Origin: Eleginops maclovinus
Taxonomy: Eukaryota; Chordata; Actinopteri; Perciformes; Eleginopidae
DNA: 64,000 bases
Direction: 5' to 3'
Assembly (NCBI RefSeq): GCF_036324505.1
Contig: NC_086354.1
Span: 2,002,725 to 2,066,724 of the forward strand
Position 1 is the stretch's first letter, and each line of letters starts with the position of its first letter. Under the pieces are notes generated by a model. The model had not been told where the DNA came from and searched no databases. It saw only the letters and a list, made by a program, of their open reading frames with translations. This document shows positions 1-18,240 of this stretch, in pieces. Both the position numbers and the translations under genes were made by a program.

Positions 1-1038
1 TATATTTACAACATGTTTATGTTTCAGGCAGTTATATTCGCACATTTTAAATAGTCGCATATATTTGCGCGTAAAAATGGGCGAAATAAACGGGCGAATA
101 GTGGCATACTTGGCACACTTGGCACTTGCAAAGCGCAGCGCAGGAAGTGGAACGGCCAGTCTCTGCTTGGGTTCTATGGCAGCTCTGTAATCTGTTGATT
201 GTCTGGTCATTTCTTGGCCCATGAGGGACAGAAGTTCATCCATCTGCTCTCACTCTCAATCTCAATCTCACTCTCAATCTCACTCAAATATTGATGATGT
301 CGTAGGCTTTCCAGCCTCAGCTCAGCCACAAGGTGATAAAAATCACCTTGTTGTCTCCTTCGCTGGTTGACGGGGTGCACCCAAACCCGGCTTGTACTCC
401 TCCCCCCATCCCTCTGTAGTCTTTCAAGTAGGATACCACACAACAAAATAGGAAATAACAATAAACACAATTTAAATAGACACACATAAACCATTTCACT
501 ACGTAGCGTACAACTTTCTTGTAGAAGTACAAATGTCCAGGAAATATGACCAAATCAACAATAACTGCGAGCCATGCACGCAAGACGCTCTGCTTCTGAA
601 ACACGCCCGGTGGGGTATGGCGCCGTTCGGATGTCGGAACAAAACCGCGGCGCAGACGGAACGCGGCGCAGATGCACCCGGTGGAATCCCGGCGTTAGAC
701 ATCTTGTTTGTAAGAGCCGGTAGGTGCTACTGGAGGCGATTCAGCTCGCCGACTGCATATTGGGGACGATAGGTTGGGACGTGTCACGTGGGCGGGACGT
801 TGCCAGGAGTTCAATGTTAAGCCAGCCCACTTTTCAGATATGACATCATAACCGAAGAAAATCTGGATCAGCTCGTTTGTACCCCCATTTTTAGAGATGT
901 GGGTAAGGAGGAAAAGAGAGAGGGTTGTATTTTCTGACACTTTGTGAGTGTACTTACACACCAGGGACACATGTTTATGTATAAAAGACATCTAAAAGTG
1001 CATTTTGCATAATACTGTGGGTGACCTTAAAAGCTTAC
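1..1038. repeat. Repeat-rich sequence with a MITE end
   Basis: No host exon is recognised here although fam151a must continue to the left. The segment at 964-1011, read on the minus strand, is nearly identical over about 46 bases to 60219-60267 (shared core TGCAAAATGCACTTTT, then GTCTTTTATACATA). It is therefore the end of a dispersed, hAT-like non-autonomous element. The GC-rich stretch around 600-790 and the short open frames on both strands look like the body of that element. The family name is not established. Confidence 0.5.
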
Positions 1039-8288
<7,250 letters not shown>

Positions 8289-8864
8289 TTCCCGGAAGAT
8301 TTACAGGTCAATAAAGAGGAAACAATATTTAAATCTCTGCCTGCTTGATTATACTGTTTGGGTCAATGACATATAAAGACTTTCAACAGGCCAATTTGAA
8401 AATATAGAAAATAAGAAAATGTATTGAAAGTTTCCTGACATTAAGAATGTTGTTTACACATTTATATTAAAACATTTTTTAATTGTTTAAGTTTTTTTCC
8501 ATGTTGATGTTTCAGCTCATGATTTGTCTACAAAACAAAATGTATTTTAATATCTGTAACAGTTTCAACAAGTTGCCAGTAATCTTAATGTTAAAAAAGT
8601 AAGTATGTTTGAATTTCATTAGGGATTTTGGTAAAAGTGATCAAATATTTCTACTTAATAATTACAATGTGTCTTTTCAAATGTCAATGACAGGCTTTCG
8701 TTTCCTTGAAATCTCATAAAGCTGAGGAAGATGTTTAAATAAATACAATTCAGTTTAGCATACTGTATCAGTGATTCATATTTCTTCAAGAGAAATAAGA
8801 TATATTTGTCCTAATTTATTACACTCAAGAAAATAATGCACCACATGATATTTTGACACTTTAA
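8289..8864. other. fam151a upstream region / Kolobok flank
   Basis: This 576-bp AT-rich stretch separates the proposed fam151a start codon (8288) from the left terminus of the Kolobok element (8865). It should hold the fam151a 5' UTR and core promoter on the minus strand. No clear TATA box or CpG island is seen. Confidence 0.35.
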
Positions 8865-9037
8865 AGACCTCATGACACCTAGAGACTACCTTTTTTTATT
8901 TAGTCTAAAATAACTTTTATTTTCGATTTGAAATACATAATTGTGATAAATATGCCCGGTTCTCTGTTATTTTCGAAATTTGTACGCAAGCCACTGAAAT
9001 CCACAGGCCAGTGTCTTGACAACGTTCCAACATAAAG

Positions 9038-9057
9038 ATGACGTATGCTCCGGAACG
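9038..9057 (+). repeat. Left subterminal inverted repeat of the Kolobok element
   Basis: ATGACGTATGCTCCGGAACG pairs with the reverse complement of 15222-15241 at 18 of 20 positions. Such subterminal motifs are candidate binding sites for the THAP domain. The motif lies about 120 bp upstream of the transposase ATG and about 60 bp upstream of the minus-strand gene at the other end, so it may also be a shared promoter element. Confidence 0.7.
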
Positions 9058-9174
9058 CTTTTAGACCTGATTGCACCTGCTGCCACCCTTGACCTTGATC
9101 ATTTCTAGTCACAGTAAGTCGTACTCGCAGTTTTAGCATCTTTAAAGTTTTGTTCTTAATATTTTGTTGAGAAC

Positions 9175-12100
9175 ATGCCTGAGCGGTGTGTTGCAGCGTA
9201 TTGTTCAAACACCAGGGAGAACGGTTTTACCCTTCATCGGTTTCCGAAAGACCCTGCTTTGTGTGAACTCTGGACGCAACAAGTTTGTAGGACAAGAGCT
9301 GGTCCGAAAGGAACAGTATGGAAGCCAAGCTCGTCGTCTGTACTTTGCTCAGCGCATTTTGAAGAGGAGTGCTACGACTCGATCCCCGCTCTGAAGGAGC
9401 AGCTTGGTATTGATGTTCGTCTGAAGAAGGTTTTGCTGCCCAATTCGGTTCCGCGTATATTTCATCGAGGGACAAGCTCGAGGTTAGCCCCGGGGGCGAA
9501 CGGCGACGTCAAGAGCCGGAGGTCTCATGCTCTGGAGAAAAGGCAGAGATTGGAGGTACGTACCTTCTTATTTTGGACTATATTTTAATAATGGAAGGGA
9601 AATGAAATGCAAAGGAATGAGTGTTTGGCACTGTGTAAACAGCTTGCGGTGGTTCTTCATAGTTGAAGTTGGCGCTAGCTCTGAACACTTCAGCTCAGCT
9701 GGCTACTAGTGCTAAGTGCTTTAGCTATTCAGCTAAGTTCACCTCAGAGTGTTAGCAAAAAGTCAAGTCTCAAGTGTTTGTTTTAGGTTTGCGGTAGCGT
9801 TTTTTTCCCCCTCCAACTCACGCTAAATCTTGTGATTTATTTATTTATGTTTCAGGTACTACAGGAATGCCAGTCTGAGTATGTTGCTGAAGAGGAAAGC
9901 GATGACTTTCCTGACGGGGACCCATCTACTGATGTAAGTTTTCGGAAAGCGTTCAGGTCAACTAAGTTACTGACTAAAGATTTTATTTGACTAACTACAC
10001 ACAGCATTACAGTATATCAAGTGCCAGTGCCCCCTCTCTCAGACCTTCACCCTCACCATCTCCAGAGGTGTTAAAAGTAAAAGTACTTTTGTGGTGTAAT
10101 TACAACAGTAGCACATATAACATAACCGTTACACCATTTACTCCATTGTACCTAACTAGATAGATGGACTGTCATTACTGAAAAACACTAAAAACCTAAC
10201 AAGGACCCACCACAAACTCAATTCAACCAGTGCAGAATCAGCTGATTGTAAGACAAATACACTGGTCTACTTTTTACTAGGTTACCTGTGTTGGAAGGAA
10301 ACTCTATTTTTTAGTTTTTTTTTTAACTTTTACACACACACACATATGTATACACACATTTATTTATTTACTTACTTATTTATTCAGGTGAATTCAACAG
10401 AAGATCAGCACAGTGACTTTTCCGTTCAAGTGTGTCTGAGGCCACCAACAAGGACGGTGGCTATGCAGTTCAAAGGAAGGGGACGGACTAAAGGTATTTT
10501 ATCATTTATGTACGTATTTTAGCCAAACAGATGTCCGGGGAGGAACGGGTCTTTTCAGCATTGCATCTTGTGTAGATAGATACATCACTAATGACAATCC
10601 TTTTCTATGTCAAACATCTATTTTCACATCTACACAAGAATGTTGGAAAAACTATCTGTCTTAGGAAAAGACTATTTTACAATCTACAAATTTACTAGTG
10701 CGAGCAAGCTTCACAAAAAGTTGTGTGTATTGAATGAAGATTTCCTTCAAGCTGACACTGATTTCTATATACTAAACATTGTTTTTTCCCCAGGTGTGCA
10801 GGCTACTACATCAATGGTCACTGTTGGGACTCAGACTGAGGATGACTGCTTTTGCTTTCACAACACCGACAACTCAACCTCTTGTGGCTCTGACTCAGAT
10901 GACAACATGTCGACAGATGATCCCGACTACAAGCTGCCGTCCTCTGATGATTCAGCTGAAGAGAGTCCTGAACACAATACTCCACCAGTGCCGCCACCTG
11001 AGGCGCCAGCAGGTAGCGTTTTTCTTGTGTTCTGGGAATGCCTGGTGACGCTGTTGTCAACATGGTGCAGCTGTGGACTTTGTGGGAGCAGGTCACTGTC
11101 CTGGCAGTGTAAAGAAGTAGGAACACAGTTGCAGGTCACCATCCAGTGCGGGGGATGTGGGAACCAAGGACTATGGAACAGTCAACCTTTCTTCGGCAGA
11201 ACAGCAGCTGGGAATGTGTTGTTGTCCGCTGCCATTCTCTTCAGTGGGGCCACTGTCACCAAGGTGCTGCGTGTCCTATCCAGATTGGGCGTTGCTGTGA
11301 TGTCGGAAAGATCGTTCTTCAGACATCAGGACCAGGTGCTTTTCAAAGCTGTGAAGCGAGTTTGGGGCGAGCAGCAGTTTGCCATGCTCTGTCTGCTACA
11401 GGCAGAAGGGGAACCCATCGTGTGTGGTGGTGACGGGCGTGCCGACACCCCAGGGCATTGCGCTAAGTACGGCACCTACTCAACAATGGAGCTCCGGAAA
11501 ACAGCTGTTATTGACGTACAACTTGTACAGGTACATTTCAGATGTATTATGCCTCTATGTGAGTCCTGCCCAGTATAGAAAACACACTCTTCTGTCGTAG
11601 TAAGGACAATTTTATACTAGTCAATGTTATGCTCATCAAAATCTCCTGCTTTTTATGTTTTAGAGCAATGAGGTTGGAGGGTCCTACCACATGGAGAAAG
11701 TGGGACTGCAGCGATCCCTTGAGAAAGTCCAGGGCTTTGTGGATGTCGGAACTCTCGTGACAGACAGACACATAGGCATCAACATGATGATTAGAGAGGA
11801 CCATCCAGACATCACGCACCAGTTTGACATATGGCATGTAGCCAAGAGTAAGTGCAACATGTTTAAACCTGTTTAATGTAATTTTTAAGAGAGACTTGAA
11901 GCACTACCTTGACATTCCTTTTTGAAAGATATGATTTTTTGGGTTTGGACAAATTTTATGTGTGAAATCCTTGTGTGTGTGGAGGACAGGGCCTATTTCA
12001 GGCTATTACAGGCTGTTCATGTATCTAAAAAGGGTTTTAGTTATGCCCTTGGAGTCAAGACCTTCAAGCAGTACATTAGATTTCTATTTATTTATTCATC

Positions 12101-13431
12101 TACACATGTTTACTCAGGTGTCAAGAAGAAGCTGCAGAGCCTTGGACAAACTAGAGGTTGCCAGGACCTCAAACCCTGGGTGGGAAGTATTATAAACCAT
12201 CTGTACTGGTCCGTGGTCTCGACGCCTCCTGGCAGTGGACAACTTGTGGTGGACAAATGGACATCAGTCATCGATCACATCCACAACAGGCACACCGGGT
12301 TCGAGGGACTGTTCTCTTCTTGTGCGCACGGAGTCCTGGAAGGCAGGGAACAGCGTAAACCGTGGCTGAGTTGTCGTTAGTATACTCCTAATGTTTATTT
12401 TACAGAGATTGTGATCACAGTATCATGTTGCATCATGTTGCATAATTTACATGTATTTTGTACAATGTTCTTCAGATACGAAGGTGTCTATTGAAGTGGA
12501 GAAGATCATCCGGAACAAGAGGCTGTGTGCAGATATACAACGCCTGTCCCCGTCACACCAGACATCCTACCTCGAAGCATTCCATAGCGTGATTACCCAC
12601 TTTGCGCCAAAGATGTGCCACTTTTCATACAAAGGGATGGAGAGCAGGTAATCAAAGAAATATTCCGTGAAACATTCTTTTAGGACATTATTACATTCTA
12701 TTACATTACACTTGCCAGACGCTTTTATCCAGAGCGACTTACAATCGAGGACAAAATCACAGCTTGCAACATTTGCAGTGCACAGGAAATGTACATGTCC
12801 TGAAGTGGTTTTGTAGGCAAGGGTCAGGGCCTTGTGCCTGGTTTGGGCAGCCACTGTTAGGCAGTGCAACCTGATAAATAGAGGGGTAACATGGGCTCTT
12901 TTGGGTTGACTTGTTTATGTTTCGCTGTTAAGAATGGTCATCTTGTTCCTGATTATTCTGTTTGTGTTCTGTTCTTAGAGGGATCCTGGCTGCTTTGCAT
13001 TTCAACGAGAATGCCAACAGGGAGCAGCGGAGCAGACACGATGGCGAGATGATGTTCAACCTGCGGTATCCAAAGTATAAGAAGGGCGGCTACATTGTGA
13101 GGAAAGTCTTACAGGAGCCATCTTTTGGTAAGCATAATAGAAAGTTGATTGCAGATATGATTTGTATTTTGAGATGTACATAGTCGTGTGTCATATCTAT
13201 GGTTGGATTAATTTGAACCTTGTCCCATATTCCTCTGCAACAGGCTATGCTGAAGAGCTGATGCGGATGGTGGAGGCCATGTGTCGAGGTGAGGACTACA
13301 ACGGTGATGACTTTGACATCCCAGACCCGTCCCCTGTTACAGAGCCACTCAATGCATCATTCGAAAAGCCGGATAAGAGGGCAGCAGTCAATGCACATAT
13401 GACCCGCTTTAGCATTACAAATAACACCTAA
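9175..13431 (+). CDS. Kolobok transposase with N-terminal THAP domain, 750 aa, nine exons
   Basis: Exons 9175-9555, 9856-9933, 10388-10493, 10794-11530, 11664-11847, 12118-12375, 12476-12647, 12979-13127 and 13244-13431 total 2253 nt. All junctions are GT/AG and in phase, with one stop (TAA) at 13429-13431. Residues 1-96 form a THAP zinc-binding domain (C5, C10, C58, H61, then VPRIF). An acidic, Ser-rich linker spans about 215-255. A cysteine-rich segment precedes WNSQPFFG. The catalytic core carries D402 in GGDGRADTPGH, D468 in VTDRHI and E615 in YLEAFHS, my candidates for the DDE triad. The C-terminal GYAEELMRMV block is also family-typical. It would cut and paste the surrounding element in the nucleus. 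The start is the first ATG of the THAP motif. Intron 7 holds an unrelated dispersed repeat (about 12690-12900). A polyadenylation signal follows at 13460. Confidence 0.92.
12690..12905 (+). repeat. Dispersed teleost repeat inside transposase intron 7
   Basis: Contains the widespread fish motif GACGCTTTTATCCAGAGCG followed by CTTACAATCGAGG and, further on, GGGGTAACATGGGCTCTTTT. I recognise these as recurrent interspersed-repeat text in teleosts but cannot name the family. The insertion lengthens intron 7 (12648-12978) without touching its splice sites. Confidence 0.5.
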
Positions 13432-13459
13432 ATGTACACATGAGAACCGGACTGAATGG

Positions 13460-13465
13460 AATAAA
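13460..13465 (+). promoter_or_regulatory. Poly(A) signal of the Kolobok transposase gene
   Basis: AATAAA 29 bp after the transposase stop codon, followed by a T/G-rich stretch. Spacing is normal for 3'-end formation. Confidence 0.65.
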
Positions 13466-13871
13466 CACAAACTTAATTTCATCTTTGCCGTGAGTGCTTT
13501 GATTTACTGTGTTGGGAACCTCCTGCTCCATCCTCACCTTGGTGTTCTGAAAAGTGTCATTACAGGGTGTGTAGTATGTCTGTGTTGCTACAGTTTTCCC
13601 CCTTATCCATGTGGGCTTGTATTGCATTGTCCCTGAAGTACAGCACATCTTAGACACCGTATGATCAAAAATATCAGCTACCCTTCCATGGTGAAGGTGT
13701 AAATTGATTTGCTAGGCCTATTTGTTGTAAGCTGTTGTAAGTTGTAAAAATGAAGACACATTCATGTGAAGCCAGAGGTATCATGTATTGACATTCATTT
13801 TCATGTATTTACAAACTCATGTATTTAAACTAAAAAAACAAAATTAACAAGTTAACAGCATACATGTATCA

Positions 13872-15159
13872 TCACGGGCTGTTGGTGTCCTGGAACCCCC
13901 TGTAATCAATGGAGGGAAAAGTTCTCCGGATACACCACACCACACAGGAAGGTATGGGGACCCTGACATGTCTTCCCAGGTACTCGTAGCACCATCGCAC
14001 AAACTGTCTGTATCCAGTGTACCTCTTCCACCTAAAAGTTGAAAGAAAATCAGAAGAAAAACACAGGTGTTTTAGATGTAGGCCTAGGCCTACTGTAACC
14101 TACATGACAGTTCGTTTTACGCATACATTTACGTCATTGGTGATATCAAATCATACAATTCCTACTAGTCCATACAAATGATTTTACAATAGGATTGTAT
14201 ACTCACTCGTTTCCCTCTACATCCCCGTATTCTTGCCGATAGTGGAAATGTGCGGTGCGCAGAACATGCAGATTCAGACAAACTGGCTCAAAGCCAGAAT
14301 GTTCTGTGATGCAGCGGGTGTCTGCTCCCTCCTCCTCTCTCCTCTCGCACACTCTTGACTGTTCGCGGCAGCACACCGACTCCACTACCAGTGGCATTGG
14401 CTCACATCTCCCACAAGAACACCTAAAATATAACAGATAAAGGCAAGGGGCTTGAAACAATCTTACAATTGTCACAGAACTTTACAAAGTGTCAATGTCA
14501 TGGGTTGATTCGCGTGAAAAGCCGACGTAGAACTAGCCTAATCGCGGAAGGATGGCCACTGGTCAGGAGCTAGGTTATAGCATAGGCTACTACTGGGTTA
14601 TAGCATAGGCTACTGTATGAGTATGACGCAGGGCAAACTAATATAGTAGACCTAATTGGTATTTTCATCGCTCTCAAAAAAAATAACATAACTAAATAAA
14701 GATTAAGACTATGACAAGCACCGGGAAACAACAATGGCCCTTTGCGATCTGTAGGCTAGTAATGGTGACTATTTGGCTAATTCTGGGAGGTGAGGAGGCA
14801 GACTGCACACACACATGCTCGCTGGTGCAAACGCTGGTTGTGGTGGATATTACAAAGTACAATATCTTACGGAGTGTTCATTGTCAGAAAAGTGAACAAG
14901 AAGGAAGTTACCATTCCACGTGCTGTAGTCTGCCAAAATCCATAGGCATCCGACCGTCTGCCACAGCAGCACCACCAACAGCGCCTTCTGCCTCGCCATC
15001 CGAACTTTCCGTAGAACCCTGTGGCTCCAACTCATCCAAGTATGGCTCGTATCTATAGGGCATAACGCCCCTCACATTGTCCTCCAGCATTGGGTCGGAC
15101 TCTGCCACTTCGAAAAATGTGTCAGGATCCGAGGATGAATCGGAGTTGTCAGAATCCAT
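13872..15159 (-). CDS. P2X7-ballast-domain-like accessory protein of the Kolobok element, 207 aa
   Basis: Three minus-strand exons, 15159-14912, 14422-14207 and 14031-13872, total 624 nt with GT/AG junctions in phase and a TGA at 13872-13874. The N-terminal third is acidic and Ser-rich and contains PYRYEPYLDE. Residues 83-160 hold a dense Cys/His cluster (WCSCGRC, ESVCC, CITEH, GFEPVCLN). YRQFVRWCYEYLGRHVR and PSCVVWCIRRTFP follow. These motifs match the zinc-coordinating cytoplasmic ballast domain of P2X7 receptors and the stand-alone 'P2X purinoceptor 7-like' proteins common in fish. There is no transmembrane segment or P2X ectodomain, so it is not a receptor. It converges on the transposase gene, leaving 440 bp between stops. 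An upstream in-frame ATG at 15216 would add 19 residues; I prefer MDSDNSD at 15159. Its role in transposition, if any, is inferred from position only. Confidence 0.83.
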
Positions 15160-15221
15160 GTTGTTGACAGGTGTCAGGATAGTCGTGAGTGACAGGTGGG
15201 ATAGTGTCTTGACCAAGGAGC

Positions 15222-15241
15222 CGTTCCGGAGTGTACGTCAT
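15222..15241 (-). repeat. Right subterminal inverted repeat of the Kolobok element
   Basis: Reverse complement of the motif at 9038-9057 with two mismatches. It lies about 63 bp upstream of the proposed start of the P2X7-ballast-like gene. Confidence 0.7.
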
Positions 15242-15694
15242 AGGTCATGTGACTGACTAATAGGAAGGTCGGTAGCAGATCGCAAAAATCGCACTTTTAA
15301 AAGGCCGTACAAACTCAATTTCTCTATCATAATGATTAAAACCAACTTCAAGTGACTATTTTGTATGTGTACTTTCAATGTGTGTATGTATATTACTTTA
15401 TTTTCCACGTGTCATGAGGTCTTTAAATACCAGAAGCCTATTTATTAAAAATGGTATTGAAGAGTTTTAGTGAATACGAAAGGTCAAACATATAAATGGT
15501 ATCTATTAAAACAATAAAAAACATGTAGGTGTCGCATTATTGACCCATAAATAGATATATTTTCCCTTTTAAAAGGCATTCACAAGCAGCCTGAACATTG
15601 TTCTTTAGTGGAACTCCTTATTCAGTTTCTTTATTGCTGGCAAAACCCAGCTGTGTGGGCGCTGTATGCAATGTAAGCGAAGTTTCAGACATCG

Positions 15695-16051
15695 TTAATA
15701 GTACATGGATGGATGCGCCCTTACTATTCGCCTATACTGCCTATGCCCAGAGCCGGCCCTGGGAATCAGGATTGTATATTTGATGAAAGGTGTTGAGAGT
15801 GATGATACACTCCCATAGAGATGTACTCCATCAGTCAGTTCTTCCAGTGTGTAATCTGCGCGTTCCTTCATTTTCACAACGATGTTTTCTGGAATGTCCT
15901 CTGTGAAGTGTCTGATTAGAGCTGTAGGTTGGCACTGGAATTCATGAAAATATGTTTTTTTTACAAATTTGGTTCCAGATTTCAGGCGTGAGGCGGGGCA
16001 GCAGCCCACAGGAGCGCCCTGAAGAGACCTGCTGTCTTTACTGAGGATCAA
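15695..16051 (-). pseudogene. Unassigned open frame, probably repeat-derived
   Basis: A 118-codon minus-strand frame with a fairly ordinary composition (segments YFHEFQCQPT, EDIPENIVVKMKERADYTLEEL). The adjoining AGAGCCGGCCCTGGG near 15750 resembles the end of a dispersed fish repeat. I do not recognise a family and see no clear splice partners. It could be a decayed element ORF or chance. Confidence 0.25.
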
Positions 16052-16144
16052 AGTTTACACAAACTTGATCAACAATTCTCATACTGACTTTCACTCTTTC
16101 AGTAAACCGGTAATATGTCATTCTAGAATACAAAGGATGTTTTG

Positions 16145-16146
<2 letters not shown>

Positions 16147-16192
<46 letters not shown>
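16147..16192. repeat. (AAT)n microsatellite
   Basis: About 15 units of AAT/ATA directly preceding a poly-T run and the first SINE. Confidence 0.9.
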
Positions 16193-16202
16193 CTTTTTTT
16201 CA

Positions 16203-16385
16203 GGGCGGTGGTGGCAAAGTCCATAGGTTCTTGGCCTGGGAACTGGAAGGTCACCAGTTCAAGTCCGAAAGAAGTACTACCGTGGTGTCCCTGAGCAAGG
16301 CACCGTTCCCTACACTGCTCCCTGGGCGCTGTGCATAATGGCAGCCCACCGCTCTTAACACTAGAATGGGTCAAATGCAGAGACC
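16203..16385 (+). mobile_element. tRNA-derived SINE, copy 1
   Basis: Has a B-box-like CAGTTCAAGTCCG and the block GAGCAAGGCACCG. CTGCTCCCTGGGCGCTG, CCCACCGCTC and ATGGGTCAAATGCAGAG follow. The same order of blocks occurs at 22686-22990 and in the adjoining copy. These are Pol III SINE features; the family is not named here. Confidence 0.6.
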
Positions 16386-16660
16386 AGGCAGCATTGGTCT
16401 AGTCTGTAGGGACTTGGACTTAGGGACATCTTCCTTGTCCCGATCGATACTGGAGAGGAGCCAGATCACCTCCTGGGCCACTGCTGAGGTGCCTTTGAGC
16501 AAGGCACCGAACCCCCAACTGCTCCGCTCTGGATCCTTTCGTTGTCGATGTGTTCATTGTAGGTGAATATACAACTGTGTGCGAAATAAAACAGAGTGGA
16601 AAACCGAATTTCCCCTTCGGGGGATTAATAAAGGTCCATTTGCTTCTTCTTCTTTAGAAA
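16386..16660 (+). mobile_element. tRNA-derived SINE, copy 2, with LINE-type 3' tail
   Basis: A decayed head (AGGGACTTGGACTTAGGGA) is followed by GAGCAAGGCACCGAACCCC and CAACTGCTCC. It ends with TTTCCCCTTCGGGGGATTAATAAAGG and a CTT-rich tail. The same GGGGATTAATAAAGGT tail terminates the LINE at 27335-27380. This indicates that the SINE uses the 3' end of that LINE group for mobilisation. Confidence 0.55.
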
Positions 16661-17329
16661 TGATCATGAAGTGCTATAGTAAATGGTATTGTGATTTGCA
16701 TACTGTATACTTGTTAGACATGTATTTTTTCCTTTTTATCAGGTTCTGGTATTGGTATTGTTATTATTACAGCACCTAAACACGACCGGTAATTTCTTAC
16801 TTATGTACTTAAAATGTATGTTTCAAACATATTGTAAATCTATAATGGGAGTCTTTTTGATCATATTATATACATATTTGTATATATAATTGTATGATAT
16901 TGTATATGTGCCATGCTGTGTGAGATTGTCAAGGAACTTGTTCTAATAAATGTAAAAAAATAAAAGTTTCAATATATGTGTTTTCAGACTGATTCGTCAT
17001 AAAGTTTGTAGTTATTTTACCGAAACATTTGAGATGCAAAAACAATGTTATTACAAATGAGAGAGCGGAGGCTATTTTTAAATGTCATTGGAGGAGTGGG
17101 AATATTTAATTGAAAAAAAATGGATGTCTACTAATTCACTGTCTGGGAGTTCAATTGGAAAAATATAGGTAGATATTTCATAACACCTGCTCTGAGGCAG
17201 ACAAGGGAGACAACCTGTTGCAGAAGCCGCGGGAAGGCAAAAGTGAATCATTGCCATGTTTTTCTGGGCTTGCTCTGGGAAACTTACTGGACAATGATCA
17301 GAGGCAGCAAGGAAAAAGTTTTGAAATTT

Positions 17330-18240
17330 AGGTTGAATCAGAATCAGAATCCCTTTACTCGTCCCACAAAGGGGAAATTTAAAATTTGCTACAGCAGCAA
17401 CAGAGCCAAAGACAGCTTTACAAAAGATAAGACAACACACAATTTATAAAATACACATCCTGTAGGAGATATAGCAGCCAGGTAAGTATTGCACAGTTAT
17501 TAATAATGGCATATTTATGTTTATATATTGCACATACATTTTTATTGCACAACTAGTCCGTTTTTTTGTTGTATGTATGGGGGGTCTACCGGGGGCCATG
17601 CTGGTTATAGAGTGTGACTGTCATGATCCTTGTTTTCTGTCTGTTTCCTGTTTTATTTTGAAATGTTTTCCCACTGTTGTGTCATGGGTAGTTTTACTTC
17701 CTGTCTTTTGGTTTCCCTTGTGTCTGATTGTTTCATTGTTGTCACCTGTTGCCCTCTGTTTCTGCCTCCCCTCCCCAGCTGTGGCTTGTGTTGTGATTAG
17801 TGTCTTTGTATTTAGTCCTGCTTTCCCTTGTGTTCTCTGTCAGTTCGTTATCGTCTTTCATGTGTTCAAGTCAAGTGTTTTTCATGCCCTGGACTTTACC
17901 TAACTTTGGATTTTTGTAAAACAGCTTTGGAATAAAGCTCGCCTTTTGTTTGTACCCATACCTGCCTCCCTTGTTGCTGCACTTGGGTCCTATTTCCCCA
18001 AACCCTGACAGTGACAGCTGCAGGAAGGAAGGGCCTGCGGTATCTCTCTGTGAGACACTGCGGGTGCAGCAGCCTGTCACTGAAGGAGCTGCACAGTGTG
18101 GACAGGGTGTCCTGGAGGGGGTGGGACACATTGTCCAGCAGGGAGGACAGCTTGGCTGCCATTCTCCTGTCTACCACCACCTCCACAGTGCCCAGGGGAC
18201 TCCCCAGGACAGAGCTGGCCTTCCTTATTAGTCTATTCAG
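17330..18240 (-). mobile_element. 3' fragment of a CR1/L2/Rex1-type LINE, split by a solo LTR
   Basis: Read on the minus strand, 18240-18011 encodes the C-terminal end of a reverse-transcriptase ORF (LNRLIRKASSVLGSPLG, LLDNVSHPLQDTL, FSDRLLHPQC, RRPFLPAAVT). The frame is broken by the LTR at 18010-17619 and resumes at 17618 as LYNQHGPR and a stop. It then runs through a 3' UTR to a TTCTGATTCTGATT tail near 17330. The copy is 5'-truncated, as is usual for LINEs. The ORF end resembles that of the LINE at 25845-27385, a related but distinct subfamily. Confidence 0.8.
17619..18010 (+). mobile_element. Solo LTR, copy 2 (392 bp), inserted in a LINE
   Basis: Begins TGTCATGATCC and ends AACCCTGACA. 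It is flanked by a perfect 5-bp target duplication, GTGAC (17614-17618 and 18011-18015). It has an AATAAA (GGAATAAAGC) in its 3' part, consistent with an LTR R/U5 boundary. Internal blocks match the solo LTR at 2577-2901. Removing one GTGAC copy and the element reconnects the LINE reading frame, which fixes both borders independently. Confidence 0.82.

Larger units (their letters stand above)
8865..15422 (+). mobile_element. Complete Kolobok-superfamily DNA transposon (6558 bp)
   Basis: The element starts AGACCTCATGACAC (8865-8878) and ends with the exact reverse complement GTGTCATGAGGTCT (15409-15422). Both ends abut TTAA (8861-8864 and 15423-15426), the target duplication expected of Kolobok. 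Subterminal inverted repeats of 20 bp with two mismatches lie at 9038-9057 and 15222-15241 (core ATGACGTA..CTCCGGAACG). Inside are two convergent multi-exon genes: a THAP/DDE transposase on plus (9175-13431) and a P2X7-ballast-like gene on minus (13872-15159). Both are uninterrupted when spliced. Perfect terminal repeats, perfect target duplication and intact frames indicate a recent, possibly still competent, insertion. The assignment rests on the N-terminal THAP domain, the GDGRADTPGH transposase core and TTAA. Confidence 0.92.

Noticed and set aside
13872..15159. A true P2X7 receptor gene
   Set aside because: No ectodomain or membrane segments; the gene begins and ends inside a transposon and encodes only the ballast-like region.
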